A model generated the notes under the pieces. The model made no database searches. It was not told the DNA's origin and saw only the letters and a list, made by a program, of their open reading frames with translations. Shown in pieces: positions 8,380-17,243 of a stretch of 64,000 nucleotides of DNA. This DNA comes from JAFDWI01 sp963764215. Its GTDB lineage: Bacteria; Actinomycetota; Acidimicrobiia; Acidimicrobiales; Iamiaceae. The stretch lies in NCBI GenBank assembly GCA_963764215.1, contig CAVXRS010000008.1:186001-250000 (forward strand), read 5' to 3'. The translations under genes and the position numbers were made by a program. The first letter of the stretch is position 1, and the number at the start of each line of letters is the position of its first letter.

Positions 8380-9273
8380 GTGACCTCGTTCTCGGTTCTG
8401 GCCGACGTGATCACCTCGGCGGTGCCGCATCCATTTGCCTGGAACCCGCACTACGAGGTCTGGTCGGTCATCGTCGTACCCGCGGCGATGTACTGGTACG
8501 CCACGCGGGTGATCGGGCCGAAAGCGGTGCCCGACGGCCACCCGGTCGTCACGCGGAGCCAGACATACTGGTTCTTCTCCGCGCTGTTGGTGATCTGGAT
8601 CGCCGCGGGCTGGCCGCTCGACGACCTCTCCGACAGCTACCTGTACGGGGCGCACATCGTGCAGCACCTGCTCCTGACCCTGGTGCTCCCCCCGATGCTG
8701 CTCATGGCGACCCCGGAATGGCTGGTGCGCCTGGTGCTCGGGCCGCGGCGGTCGATGGCGTACCGGGCCTACCGGTTCCTCACCAGGCCGCTGGTCGCCG
8801 GGATCATCTTCAACGTGGTCTACCTGTCGAGCCACGCCCCGTGGGTGGTGAACGAGACGGTGAAGAACGAGAGCTTCCACTTCAGCATGCACGTGGTGCT
8901 CACGCTCGCCGGGCTCGTGATGTTCTCCTGCGTGTGTGGACCCTTGAAGGAACTTCGCCTGTCCCTGCCGAGCCAGTGCATGTACCTGATGGTGATGGGT
9001 ATCCTGCCCACGATTCCGGCCGCCTGGATGATCTTCGCCCCGGGAGTCGTCTACAAGGCTTACGTCCACCGCTGGCCCTCCCTGTGGGGGCTGACCCCGA
9101 TGGGGGATCAGGAGTTGGCCGGATTCATCATGAAGATGGTCGGTGGGATCTACATGGGTTCGATCATCGTGACGCTGCTGTTCCGGTGGTTCCGGCAGGA
9201 CGAGCAGTCCGAGGATCGACTTCGTCGCACCCGGGATCGTGAGCGACTCGAAGCACACGAAGTCAGCCGATGA
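8380..9273 (+). CDS. ctaG: caa3-type oxidase assembly protein CtaG, copy 1
   Basis: This multi-helix membrane protein belongs to the caa3 CtaG family, involved in copper delivery and assembly of the oxidase. Landmarks are WNPHYEVWSVIVVPAAMYWY, the His-rich YGAHIVQHLLLT, YLSSHAPW and MGDQELAGFIMKMVGG. About seven helices are visible in 297 residues. The start is GTG 8380, 31 bp after ctaF. Its stop overlaps the start of a close paralog (ATGA), so the two copies are co-translated. Confidence 0.9.
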   Translation: MTSFSVLADVITSAVPHPFAWNPHYEVWSVIVVPAAMYWYATRVIGPKAVPDGHPVVTRSQTYWFFSALLVIWIAAGWPLDDLSDSYLYGAHIVQHLLLTLVLPPMLLMATPEWLVRLVLGPRRSMAYRAYRFLTRPLVAGIIFNVVYLSSHAPWVVNETVKNESFHFSMHVVLTLAGLVMFSCVCGPLKELRLSLPSQCMYLMVMGILPTIPAAWMIFAPGVVYKAYVHRWPSLWGLTPMGDQELAGFIMKMVGGIYMGSIIVTLLFRWFRQDEQSEDRLRRTRDRERLEAHEVSR

Positions 9274-10250
9274 CGCCGCTGCTCGGCTACGTCCCGCCCG
9301 GTACCGACCCGTCGTTGACGCCCCAACCCTGGAAGTGGGTGCCCCATCCCGAGGTCTGGGTGATGATCCTGGCGCTCGCGCTGATGTACCTCTATGTGAC
9401 CCGGATCCTGGGACCCAAGGCCGTTCCCAGAGGAGAGCCGATCATCACCCGGAGCCAGTCGCGCTGGTTCTTCATCGGTCTGATCCTGTTGTGGGTCGCG
9501 GCGGACTGGCCCGTGCACGACCTGGCCGAGGACTACCTGTACGGCTGTCACATGGTGCAGCACCTGCTGCTGACCCTGGTGGTGCCGCCGATGATGCTGC
9601 TGGCGACCCCGGAGTGGTTGGCGCGACTGGCCCTGGGTTCGTCGGATTCGGTGGCCTACCGGGCATTCCGCTTCGCCACTCGACCCGTGTTCGCGGGGAT
9701 CGTCTTCAACCTGGTCTATGTGGGCTCGCACGCCCCCTGGATCGTCGACGAATCGGTCAAGTCCGCCGGATTCCACTTCACGGTGCACCTGGTGCTCGTG
9801 GTCGTGTCGATCATGATGTTCGTCTGCATCTGCGGTCCGCTGAAGGAACTGCGCATCTCCCTTCCCGGACAGGCCCTCTATCTGATGCTGATGGGCATCC
9901 TCCCGACGATTCCCGCGGCCTGGATGGTGTTCGCACCGAACGTCGTCTACAAGGCCTACATCCATCCCTGGGGCTCGTTCTGGGGGCTGTCACCGATGGG
10001 GGACCAGGAGTTGGCCGGATTCATCATGAAGATGGTCGGCGGTCTCTACATGGGGAGCATCATCGCGGTGCTGTTGTTCCGCTGGGCGCGTCAGGAAGAG
10101 GAGTCCACCAGCATCGTGCGCCGCAGGCGGGACCGCGATCGCCTCGCCCAGCTGGACGCCGCGCAGCTCCACGCACGCCCGCTCACCTACGACGACGTCG
10201 AGGCCGAGTTCGCGAGGAGCGACGCCCCCCTCGAGGAAACCCCCCAGTGA
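9270..10250 (+). CDS. ctaG: caa3-type oxidase assembly protein CtaG, copy 2
   Basis: This is a tandem paralog of the preceding gene, 326 residues. The same landmarks are conserved: YGCHMVQHLLLTL, VGSHAPW, LMGILPTIPAAWM and MGDQELAGFIMKMVGG. It has a longer N-terminus (PPGTDPSLTPQPWKWVPHPE) and a longer hydrophilic C-terminal tail. All histidines of the core motifs are kept in both copies, so neither looks degenerate. It closes the operon; its stop directly abuts the stop of the convergent ABC permease, with no space for a terminator. Confidence 0.9.
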   Translation: MTPLLGYVPPGTDPSLTPQPWKWVPHPEVWVMILALALMYLYVTRILGPKAVPRGEPIITRSQSRWFFIGLILLWVAADWPVHDLAEDYLYGCHMVQHLLLTLVVPPMMLLATPEWLARLALGSSDSVAYRAFRFATRPVFAGIVFNLVYVGSHAPWIVDESVKSAGFHFTVHLVLVVVSIMMFVCICGPLKELRISLPGQALYLMLMGILPTIPAAWMVFAPNVVYKAYIHPWGSFWGLSPMGDQELAGFIMKMVGGLYMGSIIAVLLFRWARQEEESTSIVRRRRDRDRLAQLDAAQLHARPLTYDDVEAEFARSDAPLEETPQ

Positions 10251-11006
10251 TCATTCCCAACGGAACAGGCGTGCTGCCAGTATCGGGGTGACCACCGCCC
10301 AGATGACCAGCACCAGCCAGGCGTGTGCGGGCACGCCCGATCCGCCCAGGGCGCCGTGGCACGCATCGGAGAGGGCTCCGGCGGGAAGCGCGCGCACCAC
10401 GGGTTGGAAGGCGGAGGGGAACTTGTCGATCGGCACGACCATGCCGCCGAGCAGCAGCAGGATCAGATAGAGCCCGTTGGCCGCCGCCAACGTGGTGAGG
10501 GCGGGAAGCGTGCCGGCGAGGAGCAGTCCGAGGCCGGCGAACGCGACCGTCCCGACGATGATCGCCCCGATCAGGCCGGCGAGATGCACGCCATCGGGCC
10601 GCCAGCCCAGGGCAAAACCCTCGGCGGTGAGCACGGCGATCTGGAGGATCTCGATGATCACGATGGAGACGGTCTTGGCCACCAGCAGCTCGCTGCGTCG
10701 CAACGGGGTCACCGCGAGGCGCTTCAGCACCCCCGTGGAGCGTTCGAAGCCGGTCGCGATGGCGAGCGAGACCATGGCGGTGGACATCACCGCCAGGGCG
10801 ACGATGCCGGGGAACAGGAAGCCGACCGGGTCGCTGCCGACGGGCAGGATGTCGACCTTGGAGAAGAAGGCGAGGAGCAGGACCGGGATGGCGAACGTGA
10901 GCAGGAGCGACTCGCCGCGACGCAGCGTGAGCAGGAGCTCGATGCGACTCTGCGCCAGCAGACGCGCGCCGCGGGGTGCGGCCCGGTCGAGTGCCACGTC
11001 GGTCAT
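10251..11006 (-). CDS. ABC-2 type transporter permease
   Basis: The 251-residue permease has six hydrophobic segments and the ABC-2 pattern, including GFERSTGVLKRLAVTPLRRSE before a helix and PIDKFPSAFQPVVRALP late in the protein. The first is typical of drug, polysaccharide or antibiotic export permeases. It overlaps the upstream ATPase by 4 bp on the same strand, forming a two-gene exporter. The substrate cannot be told. Confidence 0.88.
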   Translation of the reverse strand: MTDVALDRAAPRGARLLAQSRIELLLTLRRGESLLLTFAIPVLLLAFFSKVDILPVGSDPVGFLFPGIVALAVMSTAMVSLAIATGFERSTGVLKRLAVTPLRRSELLVAKTVSIVIIEILQIAVLTAEGFALGWRPDGVHLAGLIGAIIVGTVAFAGLGLLLAGTLPALTTLAAANGLYLILLLLGGMVVPIDKFPSAFQPVVRALPAGALSDACHGALGGSGVPAHAWLVLVIWAVVTPILAARLFRWE

Positions 11007-11941
11007 GATTCGTCGTCTTCCGGGCCGGCCGGGGAGGGCTCCTGGGGAGCGGTCAGCGAGACGAACACGTCCTCGAGTCGCTGGCGGCCGGCGCGCAGGT
11101 CGGCGAGGGGCAGGTCCCGCTCCGCGAGCCAGGTCGTGATCTTGGCCACGTTGGTGGGACTGGGAGCGGCGTCGGCCCGGTACTCACCGGGGGACTCCTC
11201 GACGACGGGAGCGCCGAGCGCGGCGCCCAGCGACGCCACGTCCAGGCCGGTCGGTGCGCCGAAGCGGATCTCGTTCGACTCGGATTCGTCCATGAGCTCC
11301 GCCGGTGTTCCGGCGGCCACCACCCGTCCGTGGTCGATGATCACCACCCGGTCGGCGACCCTTTCGGCCTCGGCGAGATCATGGGTGGTCAGCAGCACCG
11401 CGACACCGCGGTCGGCGAGCTTGCGGACGAGCGAGCGCACGAGTTGTCGACCGGTGACGTCCACGCCGGCAGTGGGTTCGTCGAGGAAGGCGACCTCGGG
11501 TCGGCCGATCAGGGCGAGCGCCAGCGAGAGTCGCTGTTGTTCGCCTCCGGAGAGCTGGCGCCACATCGACCTGGCCCGGTCCGCCAACCCGACCTGCGCG
11601 AGCAGATCGTCGACGTCCTCCGGTGCGGCGTAGAAGCTGGCGTACAGGCGCAGCATCTCGATGACCCGGATGCCCGGATAGACGCCGCCCACCTGGAGCA
11701 TCGCGCCGATGCGGGGCATCAGCGCGGCACGGTCCGCGACCGGATCGGAATCCAGCACCCGCACCCGACCTCCGTCGGGTCGGCGATAGCCCTCGAGGGT
11801 TTCCACCGTCGAGGTCTTGCCGGCGCCGTTGGGTCCGAGCAGCGTCACCACCTCGCCGGGTTCCACCGAGAACGAGACCTTCTCGACCGCAGTCAGCTCC
11901 CCGTACGTGACCACCAGTTCCTCGACGTCGATGGCAGCCAC
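11003..11941 (-). CDS. ABC transporter ATP-binding protein
   Basis: This DrrA/CcmA-type ATPase has Walker A GPNGAGKTS, signature LSGGEQQRLSLALALIG and Walker B VAFLDEPTAGVD followed by the H-loop TTHDLAEAE. The reading frame stays open far upstream over serS, but homology begins at AAIDVEELVVTYGEL, so the start is set at GTG 11941, giving 312 residues. The C-terminal about 90 residues form the extra domain common in these exporters. It is divergent from serS with only 67 bp between the two starts, so both promoters lie there. Confidence 0.88.
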   Translation of the reverse strand: MAAIDVEELVVTYGELTAVEKVSFSVEPGEVVTLLGPNGAGKTSTVETLEGYRRPDGGRVRVLDSDPVADRAALMPRIGAMLQVGGVYPGIRVIEMLRLYASFYAAPEDVDDLLAQVGLADRARSMWRQLSGGEQQRLSLALALIGRPEVAFLDEPTAGVDVTGRQLVRSLVRKLADRGVAVLLTTHDLAEAERVADRVVIIDHGRVVAAGTPAELMDESESNEIRFGAPTGLDVASLGAALGAPVVEESPGEYRADAAPSPTNVAKITTWLAERDLPLADLRAGRQRLEDVFVSLTAPQEPSPAGPEDDES

Positions 11942-12008
11942 GTAGTGCGACCCTAGCCCTGAAACAGGAGGCAGAGGAAGTGACCTGGGACGACTACCGT
12001 CGTGGATC

Positions 12009-13298
12009 GTGTTGGACATTCGTGAGATCCGTGACGATCCCGACGCCACCGAGGCGTCCCTCGCGCGACGGGGCATCGACACCTCCGACATCCGCACTGC
12101 GCTGGACCTGGACACCCGTCGCCGCTCGTGCGTGACCGAGCGTGACGCGCTGCGTGCCCGGGTCAGAGAACTCTCCAAGCAGGTCGGTGAGCTTCGTCGC
12201 GGTGGTGACGACGCCGGCGCCGAGGCCGCGATGGCCGAGAGCCGGGCACTCGGGGTGCAGGAGAAGGAGCTGGCCGCGACCGAAGCCGATGTGGCGTCGG
12301 AGCTCCACGAGTTGCTCCTGGGCATTCCCAACGTCATCCACCCCGATGTCCCGGACGGCACGAGCGATGCCGACAACCCGGTGGTCCGGGTCGTGGGCGA
12401 TGCCGATGGCTTCGACGAGCAGCAGCGCGTGCCCCACTGGGAGACCGGCGAGGCCCTGGGCATCCTGGACAGCGAACGCGCGGTCAAGATCACCGGCTCG
12501 ATGTTCGTGATGCTGCGCGGTGCCGGAGCGACCCTGTCCCGGGCGTTGTGCCAGTTCGCCCTCGATCGCAACGCCGACGCGTTCGAGGAGGTCCGGCCAC
12601 CGAGTCTGGTCTCGACCGCGACGCTGACCGCGTCGGGACAGTTGCCCAAGTTCGCCGACGAGGCGTACGCGATCGAACGCGACGACCTGTGGTGCATTCC
12701 GACCGCCGAGGTGCCGCTCACCTCGATTGCGGCGGGGGAGATCCTGGCCGAGGACGACCTCCCGGTCCGGCTGATGGCCTATTCGCCCTGTTACCGCCGT
12801 GAGGCCGGCGCGGCTGGTCGGGACACGCGGGGCATGTTGCGCGCGCACGAGTTCGACAAGGTCGAGATCCTCAGCCTGGCCACGCCTCACGACGCGCCCG
12901 GGATGCTCCAGGAGTTGCTCGGTCGTGCCGAGGCCCTGATCGGGGCCCTGGGACTCACCTATCGGGTCATCGAGATCTGCGCCGGGGACCTGGGCCAGAG
13001 CCATCACCGCTCGTTCGACATCGAGGTGTACGCGCCGGGGTGCGACCAGTGGTTGGAGGTCTCCTCGGTGTCGTGGTTCTCCGACTATCAGGCCCGTCGG
13101 GCGAACATCCGGTTCCGTCCGACCGCGGGAGACGAGCGCGGACCGCTCCCGCATGTGCACACGCTGAACGGGTCGGCCCTGGCGGTGCCACGGGTGTGGG
13201 CCGCGATCGTGGAGACCTACCGCAACCCCGACGGCTCGGTCGCCGTCCCCGAGGTGCTCTGGCCCTACATGCGGGGCATCACCACCATCGGTGCCTGA
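12009..13298 (+). CDS. serS: Seryl-tRNA synthetase
   Basis: This class II synthetase charges tRNA-Ser. The 429-residue protein has the N-terminal coiled coil (residues about 30-100), TAEVPLTS, motif 2 as YRREAGAAGRDTRGMLRAHE, and a motif 3 region ending in DYQARRANIRFRP. The stretch before it reads GDLGQSHHRSFDIEVYAPG and VSSVSWFSDYQARR, unlike the usual KTYDIEAW and SNCTDFQARR, so this is a divergent bacterial type. The start is a GTG just downstream of the divergent ABC operon. Function is firm. Confidence 0.95.
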   Translation: MLDIREIRDDPDATEASLARRGIDTSDIRTALDLDTRRRSCVTERDALRARVRELSKQVGELRRGGDDAGAEAAMAESRALGVQEKELAATEADVASELHELLLGIPNVIHPDVPDGTSDADNPVVRVVGDADGFDEQQRVPHWETGEALGILDSERAVKITGSMFVMLRGAGATLSRALCQFALDRNADAFEEVRPPSLVSTATLTASGQLPKFADEAYAIERDDLWCIPTAEVPLTSIAAGEILAEDDLPVRLMAYSPCYRREAGAAGRDTRGMLRAHEFDKVEILSLATPHDAPGMLQELLGRAEALIGALGLTYRVIEICAGDLGQSHHRSFDIEVYAPGCDQWLEVSSVSWFSDYQARRANIRFRPTAGDERGPLPHVHTLNGSALAVPRVWAAIVETYRNPDGSVAVPEVLWPYMRGITTIGA

Positions 13299-13319
13299 CC
13301 GCACCGCTCACCCGCCCCC

Positions 13320-13461
13320 TTCACGAATGTCGGGGCACCAAGTAGGTATGGGCAACCTCAGACGCGCTGCATTGACCAAGCACCACCGACCTTTCCAGGT
13401 GCTTGCTCAATGCAGCGCGCTCAAGTAGGTGTGGCCTACTTGGTGCCCCGACATTCGTGAA
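13320..13461. repeat. Nested inverted repeat between convergent genes
   Basis: Outer arms of 27 nt at 13320-13346 and 13435-13461 are perfect reverse complements. Inside them a second pair of about 21 nt at 13364-13384 and 13399-13419 pairs with one mismatch around a 14-nt loop. The whole can fold into a long interrupted cruciform or hairpin. It lies between the ends of serS and the convergent lipase gene, so it could serve as a bidirectional terminator. Its size and arm structure also suit a small non-autonomous mobile element (REP/MITE-like). No coding sequence is seen. Confidence 0.85.
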
Positions 13462-13480
13462 GAAGAGGGGTGCGGGCGGG

Positions 13481-14419
13481 CTAGAGGCCGATGCCGTAGC
13501 CCGAGCAGGTGGCGCGGAAACCGGGTGTCCTCGGGCCGAGTTGGTTCATCATGTTCTGGATCGTCGGTGAATCCAGGAAGATGCCGATGTGGCCGACCGG
13601 GTCGCTGGGACACTGGTTCTGGATCAGGATGTTGGTCACGTTCGGCCCCGACAGGAACGCATTGGTGTACGGGGTGACGACCTCGTCGTGGCTGGTCTCG
13701 ATGACCACGTAGCGCACGCCGGGCACGGTGTCGCCGTCGGCCCACAGGGCGTTCTGGAAGCTGGAGCCGAGCTCCTGCTGCTCCAGGCCCGGCGTGCCCA
13801 CACCGACGAGGATCGAGTTCACGAACCCGAGCAGGTTCATGTCGGCGCCGAAGGTCACCAGTCCGTCCAGCGTGGTGCCGTGATTGGACGGGGCGATGCC
13901 GACGAGCGTGTCGACCTTGGCGGCGCCGCCGAGGCGCTTGATGTAGTAGTTCGGCATCATGCCGCCCTGGGAGTGGCCCACGATGTCGACCTTCGATGCG
14001 CCGGTTGACGCCAGCACCTGGTTCACGAAGGTCTTCAACTGGCCAGCGGAAGTCGCGATGTCACCGAGGCCGCCGATGCGCCCGAGCGACAGGTAGTTCA
14101 TGCCGTAGTTGAGGGCGAACACGCAGTAGCCGGCGTTCTTGAGGGTCGGGGAGATCGCCACGAAGTTCGCGCCGAAGTTGGCGAAGGTCCCGGGCACCAG
14201 CACGACCGGTTCGGGGTGGGCGGAGCTGGGCTTGCAGTTCCAGTCGTTGGCGCCCGCCACCGAGTCGGGGCTGCTGACATACGCGGAGACCGCAGTCCCC
14301 AGATCTCCGATCGGAAGCGGCTTCGGCGGGGCGGGCTGGCATGCGGAGAAGACCAGGGCGAGCACGGCGATGATCGCGCTGAACCCGAAAAGGCGACCTT
14401 TGGAGCGTCTTTGGAACAC
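13481..14419 (-). CDS. Secreted lipase (alpha/beta hydrolase), predicted lipoprotein
   Basis: This extracellular triacylglycerol-lipase-type hydrolase of 312 residues has a lipoprotein signal ending at Cys27 (LVFSAC). PVVLVPGTF is the oxyanion region, and the nucleophile elbow GHSQGG has Ser150. Asp245 in SHDEVVTPY and His277 in DPVGHIGI complete a plausible triad. The family is that of actinobacterial secreted lipases of about 300 residues. The start is GTG 14419 with a purine-rich stretch upstream. It is monocistronic; the nested inverted repeat follows its stop. Confidence 0.88.
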   Translation of the reverse strand: MFQRRSKGRLFGFSAIIAVLALVFSACQPAPPKPLPIGDLGTAVSAYVSSPDSVAGANDWNCKPSSAHPEPVVLVPGTFANFGANFVAISPTLKNAGYCVFALNYGMNYLSLGRIGGLGDIATSAGQLKTFVNQVLASTGASKVDIVGHSQGGMMPNYYIKRLGGAAKVDTLVGIAPSNHGTTLDGLVTFGADMNLLGFVNSILVGVGTPGLEQQELGSSFQNALWADGDTVPGVRYVVIETSHDEVVTPYTNAFLSGPNVTNILIQNQCPSDPVGHIGIFLDSPTIQNMMNQLGPRTPGFRATCSGYGIGL

Positions 14420-14518
14420 GGAGGATTCCTCTCGAGGAGCATGCTGTGGGTGGCAACCGCATCTACTGTGACGAACATCACCTCAAGTGTCAAGACCTTT
14501 GTGCCGATGAGGCCCGGG

Positions 14519-15661
14519 TCAGGAGGTCGGGCCGTCCTCTGGTATGGCGCGGGTGGCCCGGTGGATGGCATCGGCGGTCAATGCTCCGAGGAACCGACCG
14601 TCGGCGTCGGTGACCGGTAGCCAGCCTTCGTCGCCGAGCAGCAGGGCCGCCATCGCCTCCTTGAGGGTTGCGGCCTCCACGGTCACCGACCGGGGCGCCT
14701 GGCGGAGCGTCGTGGCGCCGTCCGCCCCGGTGGGATCGGCGGCGCGATAGCCGGTGAGACGGCCCCCTTCGTCGAGCACGATCGCCACGGCGGGCACGGT
14801 TCCGTCGATCCGGCCGACGACCTCGTCGTGGCTCGCCGTCGCAGCCACACTGGGGACTTCGAGCAGGTGATCGATACGCACCGGGGTGACCTCCAGGCGG
14901 CGCAGCCCGCGGTCCCGCCCGACGAAGGACGTCGCGAACTCACCTTCGGGGTTCTCCAACAGCTCGTCGGGCGTGTCGACCTGCACCAGGTGGCCGCCGA
15001 CCGCGAACAACGCGATCCGGTCACCCAGACGGACCGCCTCGTCGAGGTCGTGGGTGACGAACACGATGGTTTTGGAGAGTCCCTGCTGCATCCGCATGAA
15101 CTCGTCCTGCAGCTCGGTCCGCGTGATCGGGTCGATCGCTCCGAAAGGCTCGTCCATCAACAACACGGGTGGATCAGCGGCCAGGGCACGGGCGACCCCC
15201 ACGCGCTGTCGTTGGCCGCCGCTGAGTTCGTGTGGATAGCGACCGGCGAGCGCAGGATCGAGACGGATCAACTCCATCAGCTCCTCGACCCGGGCGGCGA
15301 TGCGGGCACGGTCCCAGCCGAGCAGGCCGGGCACGGTGGCGATGTTGTCGGCCACGCTCCGGTGCGGGAAGAGCCCGACCTGTTGGATCACGTAGCCGAT
15401 GCGGCGTCGCAACTGCACCGGATCGACGTGCGTGACGTCCTCGCCGGCGAGTTCGATCCTGCCCGACGTCGGCTCGATGAGCCGATTGATCATCCGCAGC
15501 GTGGTCGTCTTCCCACAGCCCGACGGCCCGATCAACATCATGATCTCGCCCTCGGTCACGTCCAGGCTCACGCGGTCGACCGCCGGCGGCGCATCGGCCG
15601 AAAAGCGCTTGGTCACCTCGACGAGGCGGATCATCGCGGGGTCCTGCGTACTCGTCGCCAC
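14519..15661 (-). CDS. opuCA: Compatible-solute ABC transporter ATP-binding protein with CBS domains
   Basis: The ATPase has Walker A GPSGCGKTT, signature LSGGQRQRVGVARAL and Walker B VLLMDEPFGAID, followed by a C-terminal CBS-type pair (residues about 250-375). This layout is that of OpuCA/ProV proteins, where CBS domains sense ionic strength. The permeases and binding protein are divergent, starting 120 bp away on the other strand, so one control region probably drives both. Substrate (glycine betaine, proline betaine or carnitine) is inferred from the family. Confidence 0.9.
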   Translation of the reverse strand: MATSTQDPAMIRLVEVTKRFSADAPPAVDRVSLDVTEGEIMMLIGPSGCGKTTTLRMINRLIEPTSGRIELAGEDVTHVDPVQLRRRIGYVIQQVGLFPHRSVADNIATVPGLLGWDRARIAARVEELMELIRLDPALAGRYPHELSGGQRQRVGVARALAADPPVLLMDEPFGAIDPITRTELQDEFMRMQQGLSKTIVFVTHDLDEAVRLGDRIALFAVGGHLVQVDTPDELLENPEGEFATSFVGRDRGLRRLEVTPVRIDHLLEVPSVAATASHDEVVGRIDGTVPAVAIVLDEGGRLTGYRAADPTGADGATTLRQAPRSVTVEAATLKEAMAALLLGDEGWLPVTDADGRFLGALTADAIHRATRAIPEDGPTS

Positions 15662-15781
15662 GATTTCACGCTAGCGTTGCGGCATTCGACCCACCGGGCG
15701 GAGCGTTCGGGCGCAACCTGCGTCAGAAGGCGACACCGGGCCCAGAGCTTCGGGGCGCACACCTGCGGGAGGAGCTCACCT

Positions 15782-16468
15782 GTGCCAGCGCCACTCCTGA
15801 TCGCGAGCAACACCGACCGGTGGTTCTGGTGGCCGTGGGTCGACGAAAATCAGCATCTCGTCCGCCACGACCTGTGGATCCACGTGGAGCTGACCGTGGC
15901 CGCCGTGGTGTTCGGCCTGGTGATCGCGCTTCCGCTCGGCATCTGGGCGCAGCGGCACCGTTCCATGTTGGGCGTGGTGTTGGGCGGGTCCGGTGTGCTC
16001 TACACGATCCCTGCGCTGGCCGCGTTCGCACTCCTCATCCCCTACACCGGGGGTGGCAACCTGACCGCGATCATCCCCCTCACCGCCTACACCCTGCTCA
16101 TCCTGGTGCGGAACATCGTGACCGGTCTCGACGGCGTACCCGCCGAGGCACGTGAGGCCGCCGACGCGATGGGGCTCACCCGATCGCAACGCCTGCGGAA
16201 ACTGGAGCTTCCCCTGGCCACCCCGACGATCATGGCCGGGGTGCGGGTGGCGACCGTGTCGACGATCGGGATGCTCACCATCGCGGCGCTCGTGGGGTTG
16301 GGAGGCCTGGGCCAGTTGATCATGATCGGACTGAACCGACCGATCCGCACGGCGGTGACGGTCGGGGCCGTCTTGTCGGTCCTCCTCGCCGTCGCCGCGG
16401 ACGTGTTCCTCGCCGGACTGCAACATCGGATCTCGCCCTGGGCCGACCGGTCGGCGGTGACGCCATGA
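15782..16468 (+). CDS. opuCB: Compatible-solute ABC transporter permease
   Basis: This binding-protein-dependent permease of 228 residues has about six helices. The EAA loop is visible as GVPAEAREAADAMGLTRSQR, and FALLIPYTGGGNLTAIIPL is typical of the OpuCB/OpuCD family. The GTG at 15782 is chosen because upstream in-frame sequence has no homology and lies in the divergent promoter region. The stop overlaps the next start (ATGA). Confidence 0.88.
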   Translation: MPAPLLIASNTDRWFWWPWVDENQHLVRHDLWIHVELTVAAVVFGLVIALPLGIWAQRHRSMLGVVLGGSGVLYTIPALAAFALLIPYTGGGNLTAIIPLTAYTLLILVRNIVTGLDGVPAEAREAADAMGLTRSQRLRKLELPLATPTIMAGVRVATVSTIGMLTIAALVGLGGLGQLIMIGLNRPIRTAVTVGAVLSVLLAVAADVFLAGLQHRISPWADRSAVTP

Positions 16469-17208
16469 TCGAGGCAACCGTGTTCGGTCAGGTCGTCGAC
16501 TGGTTCCGGCTGAAGGACAACTGGTGGGGTCCGACGGGAATCCTCGCCCGACTCACCGAACACGCCGAGATGAGCTTCGCCGCACTCGCTGCGGCGGTCG
16601 TGCTGACGGTTCCGGTGGCGGTGTGGCTGGGCCATCGGCGGACGTGGGGAGCATTGGCGATCAACGTGTCGAACGCCGGTCGGGCACTCCCGTCGTTCGC
16701 GATCCTGGTGGTCGGCACCCAGCTGTTCGGCCTGCGCGATGTGCCCGTGATCGGTTCGTGGTTCGTGTTCGCGGCGCTCGTCGTCCTGGCCGCCCCCTGC
16801 ATCGTCACCAACGCCTGGGTGGGTATGGCCGAGGTCCCCGACGACGTGCGCGACGCGGCCCGGGGGATGGGCCTGACCGAATTCCAGGCGCTCTGGCGCG
16901 CCGAGTTGCCGCTGGCGATGCCGCTGATCATGGGTGGCATCCGCACCGCAGCCGTCCTGGTGGTCGCCACGGCCACGATCGCCGCCCAGGTCGGCTCCGG
17001 TGGGCTGGGCCGCTTCATCGTCGAAGGTTTCGCCCTGGGCCCGGACGCCTACCCCGAGGTGTTCGCCGGAGCGGTCCTGGTGGCGCTCTTCGCCCTGGCC
17101 ACCGAAGGAGTCTTCGCGCTCGTCCAGCGACAGGTCACGCCGGCGGCTATGCGGACCGCATCCGAGGCCCGTGACCGCACCGAAACGCTTGCGATGCAAC
17201 CCGCATGA
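16465..17208 (+). CDS. opuCD: Compatible-solute ABC transporter permease
   Basis: Second permease of the importer, 247 residues with about six helices and EAA loop EVPDDVRDAARGMGLTEFQ. It overlaps opuCB by 4 bp, and the binding-protein gene follows within 40 bp. It is a paralog of the first permease, with a longer N-terminus (LKDNWWGPTGI), as is common for the OpuCD partner. Confidence 0.88.
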   Translation: MIEATVFGQVVDWFRLKDNWWGPTGILARLTEHAEMSFAALAAAVVLTVPVAVWLGHRRTWGALAINVSNAGRALPSFAILVVGTQLFGLRDVPVIGSWFVFAALVVLAAPCIVTNAWVGMAEVPDDVRDAARGMGLTEFQALWRAELPLAMPLIMGGIRTAAVLVVATATIAAQVGSGGLGRFIVEGFALGPDAYPEVFAGAVLVALFALATEGVFALVQRQVTPAAMRTASEARDRTETLAMQPA

Positions 17209-17243
17209 TCTCATCCCCAAACCCCAAGACAAGGAAGGCCCCT

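Noticed and set aside
14828..15781. A 318-codon upstream extension of the first compatible-solute permease
   Set aside because: The extension is antisense to the ATPase gene and has no helix or homology; the permease begins at GTG 15782.
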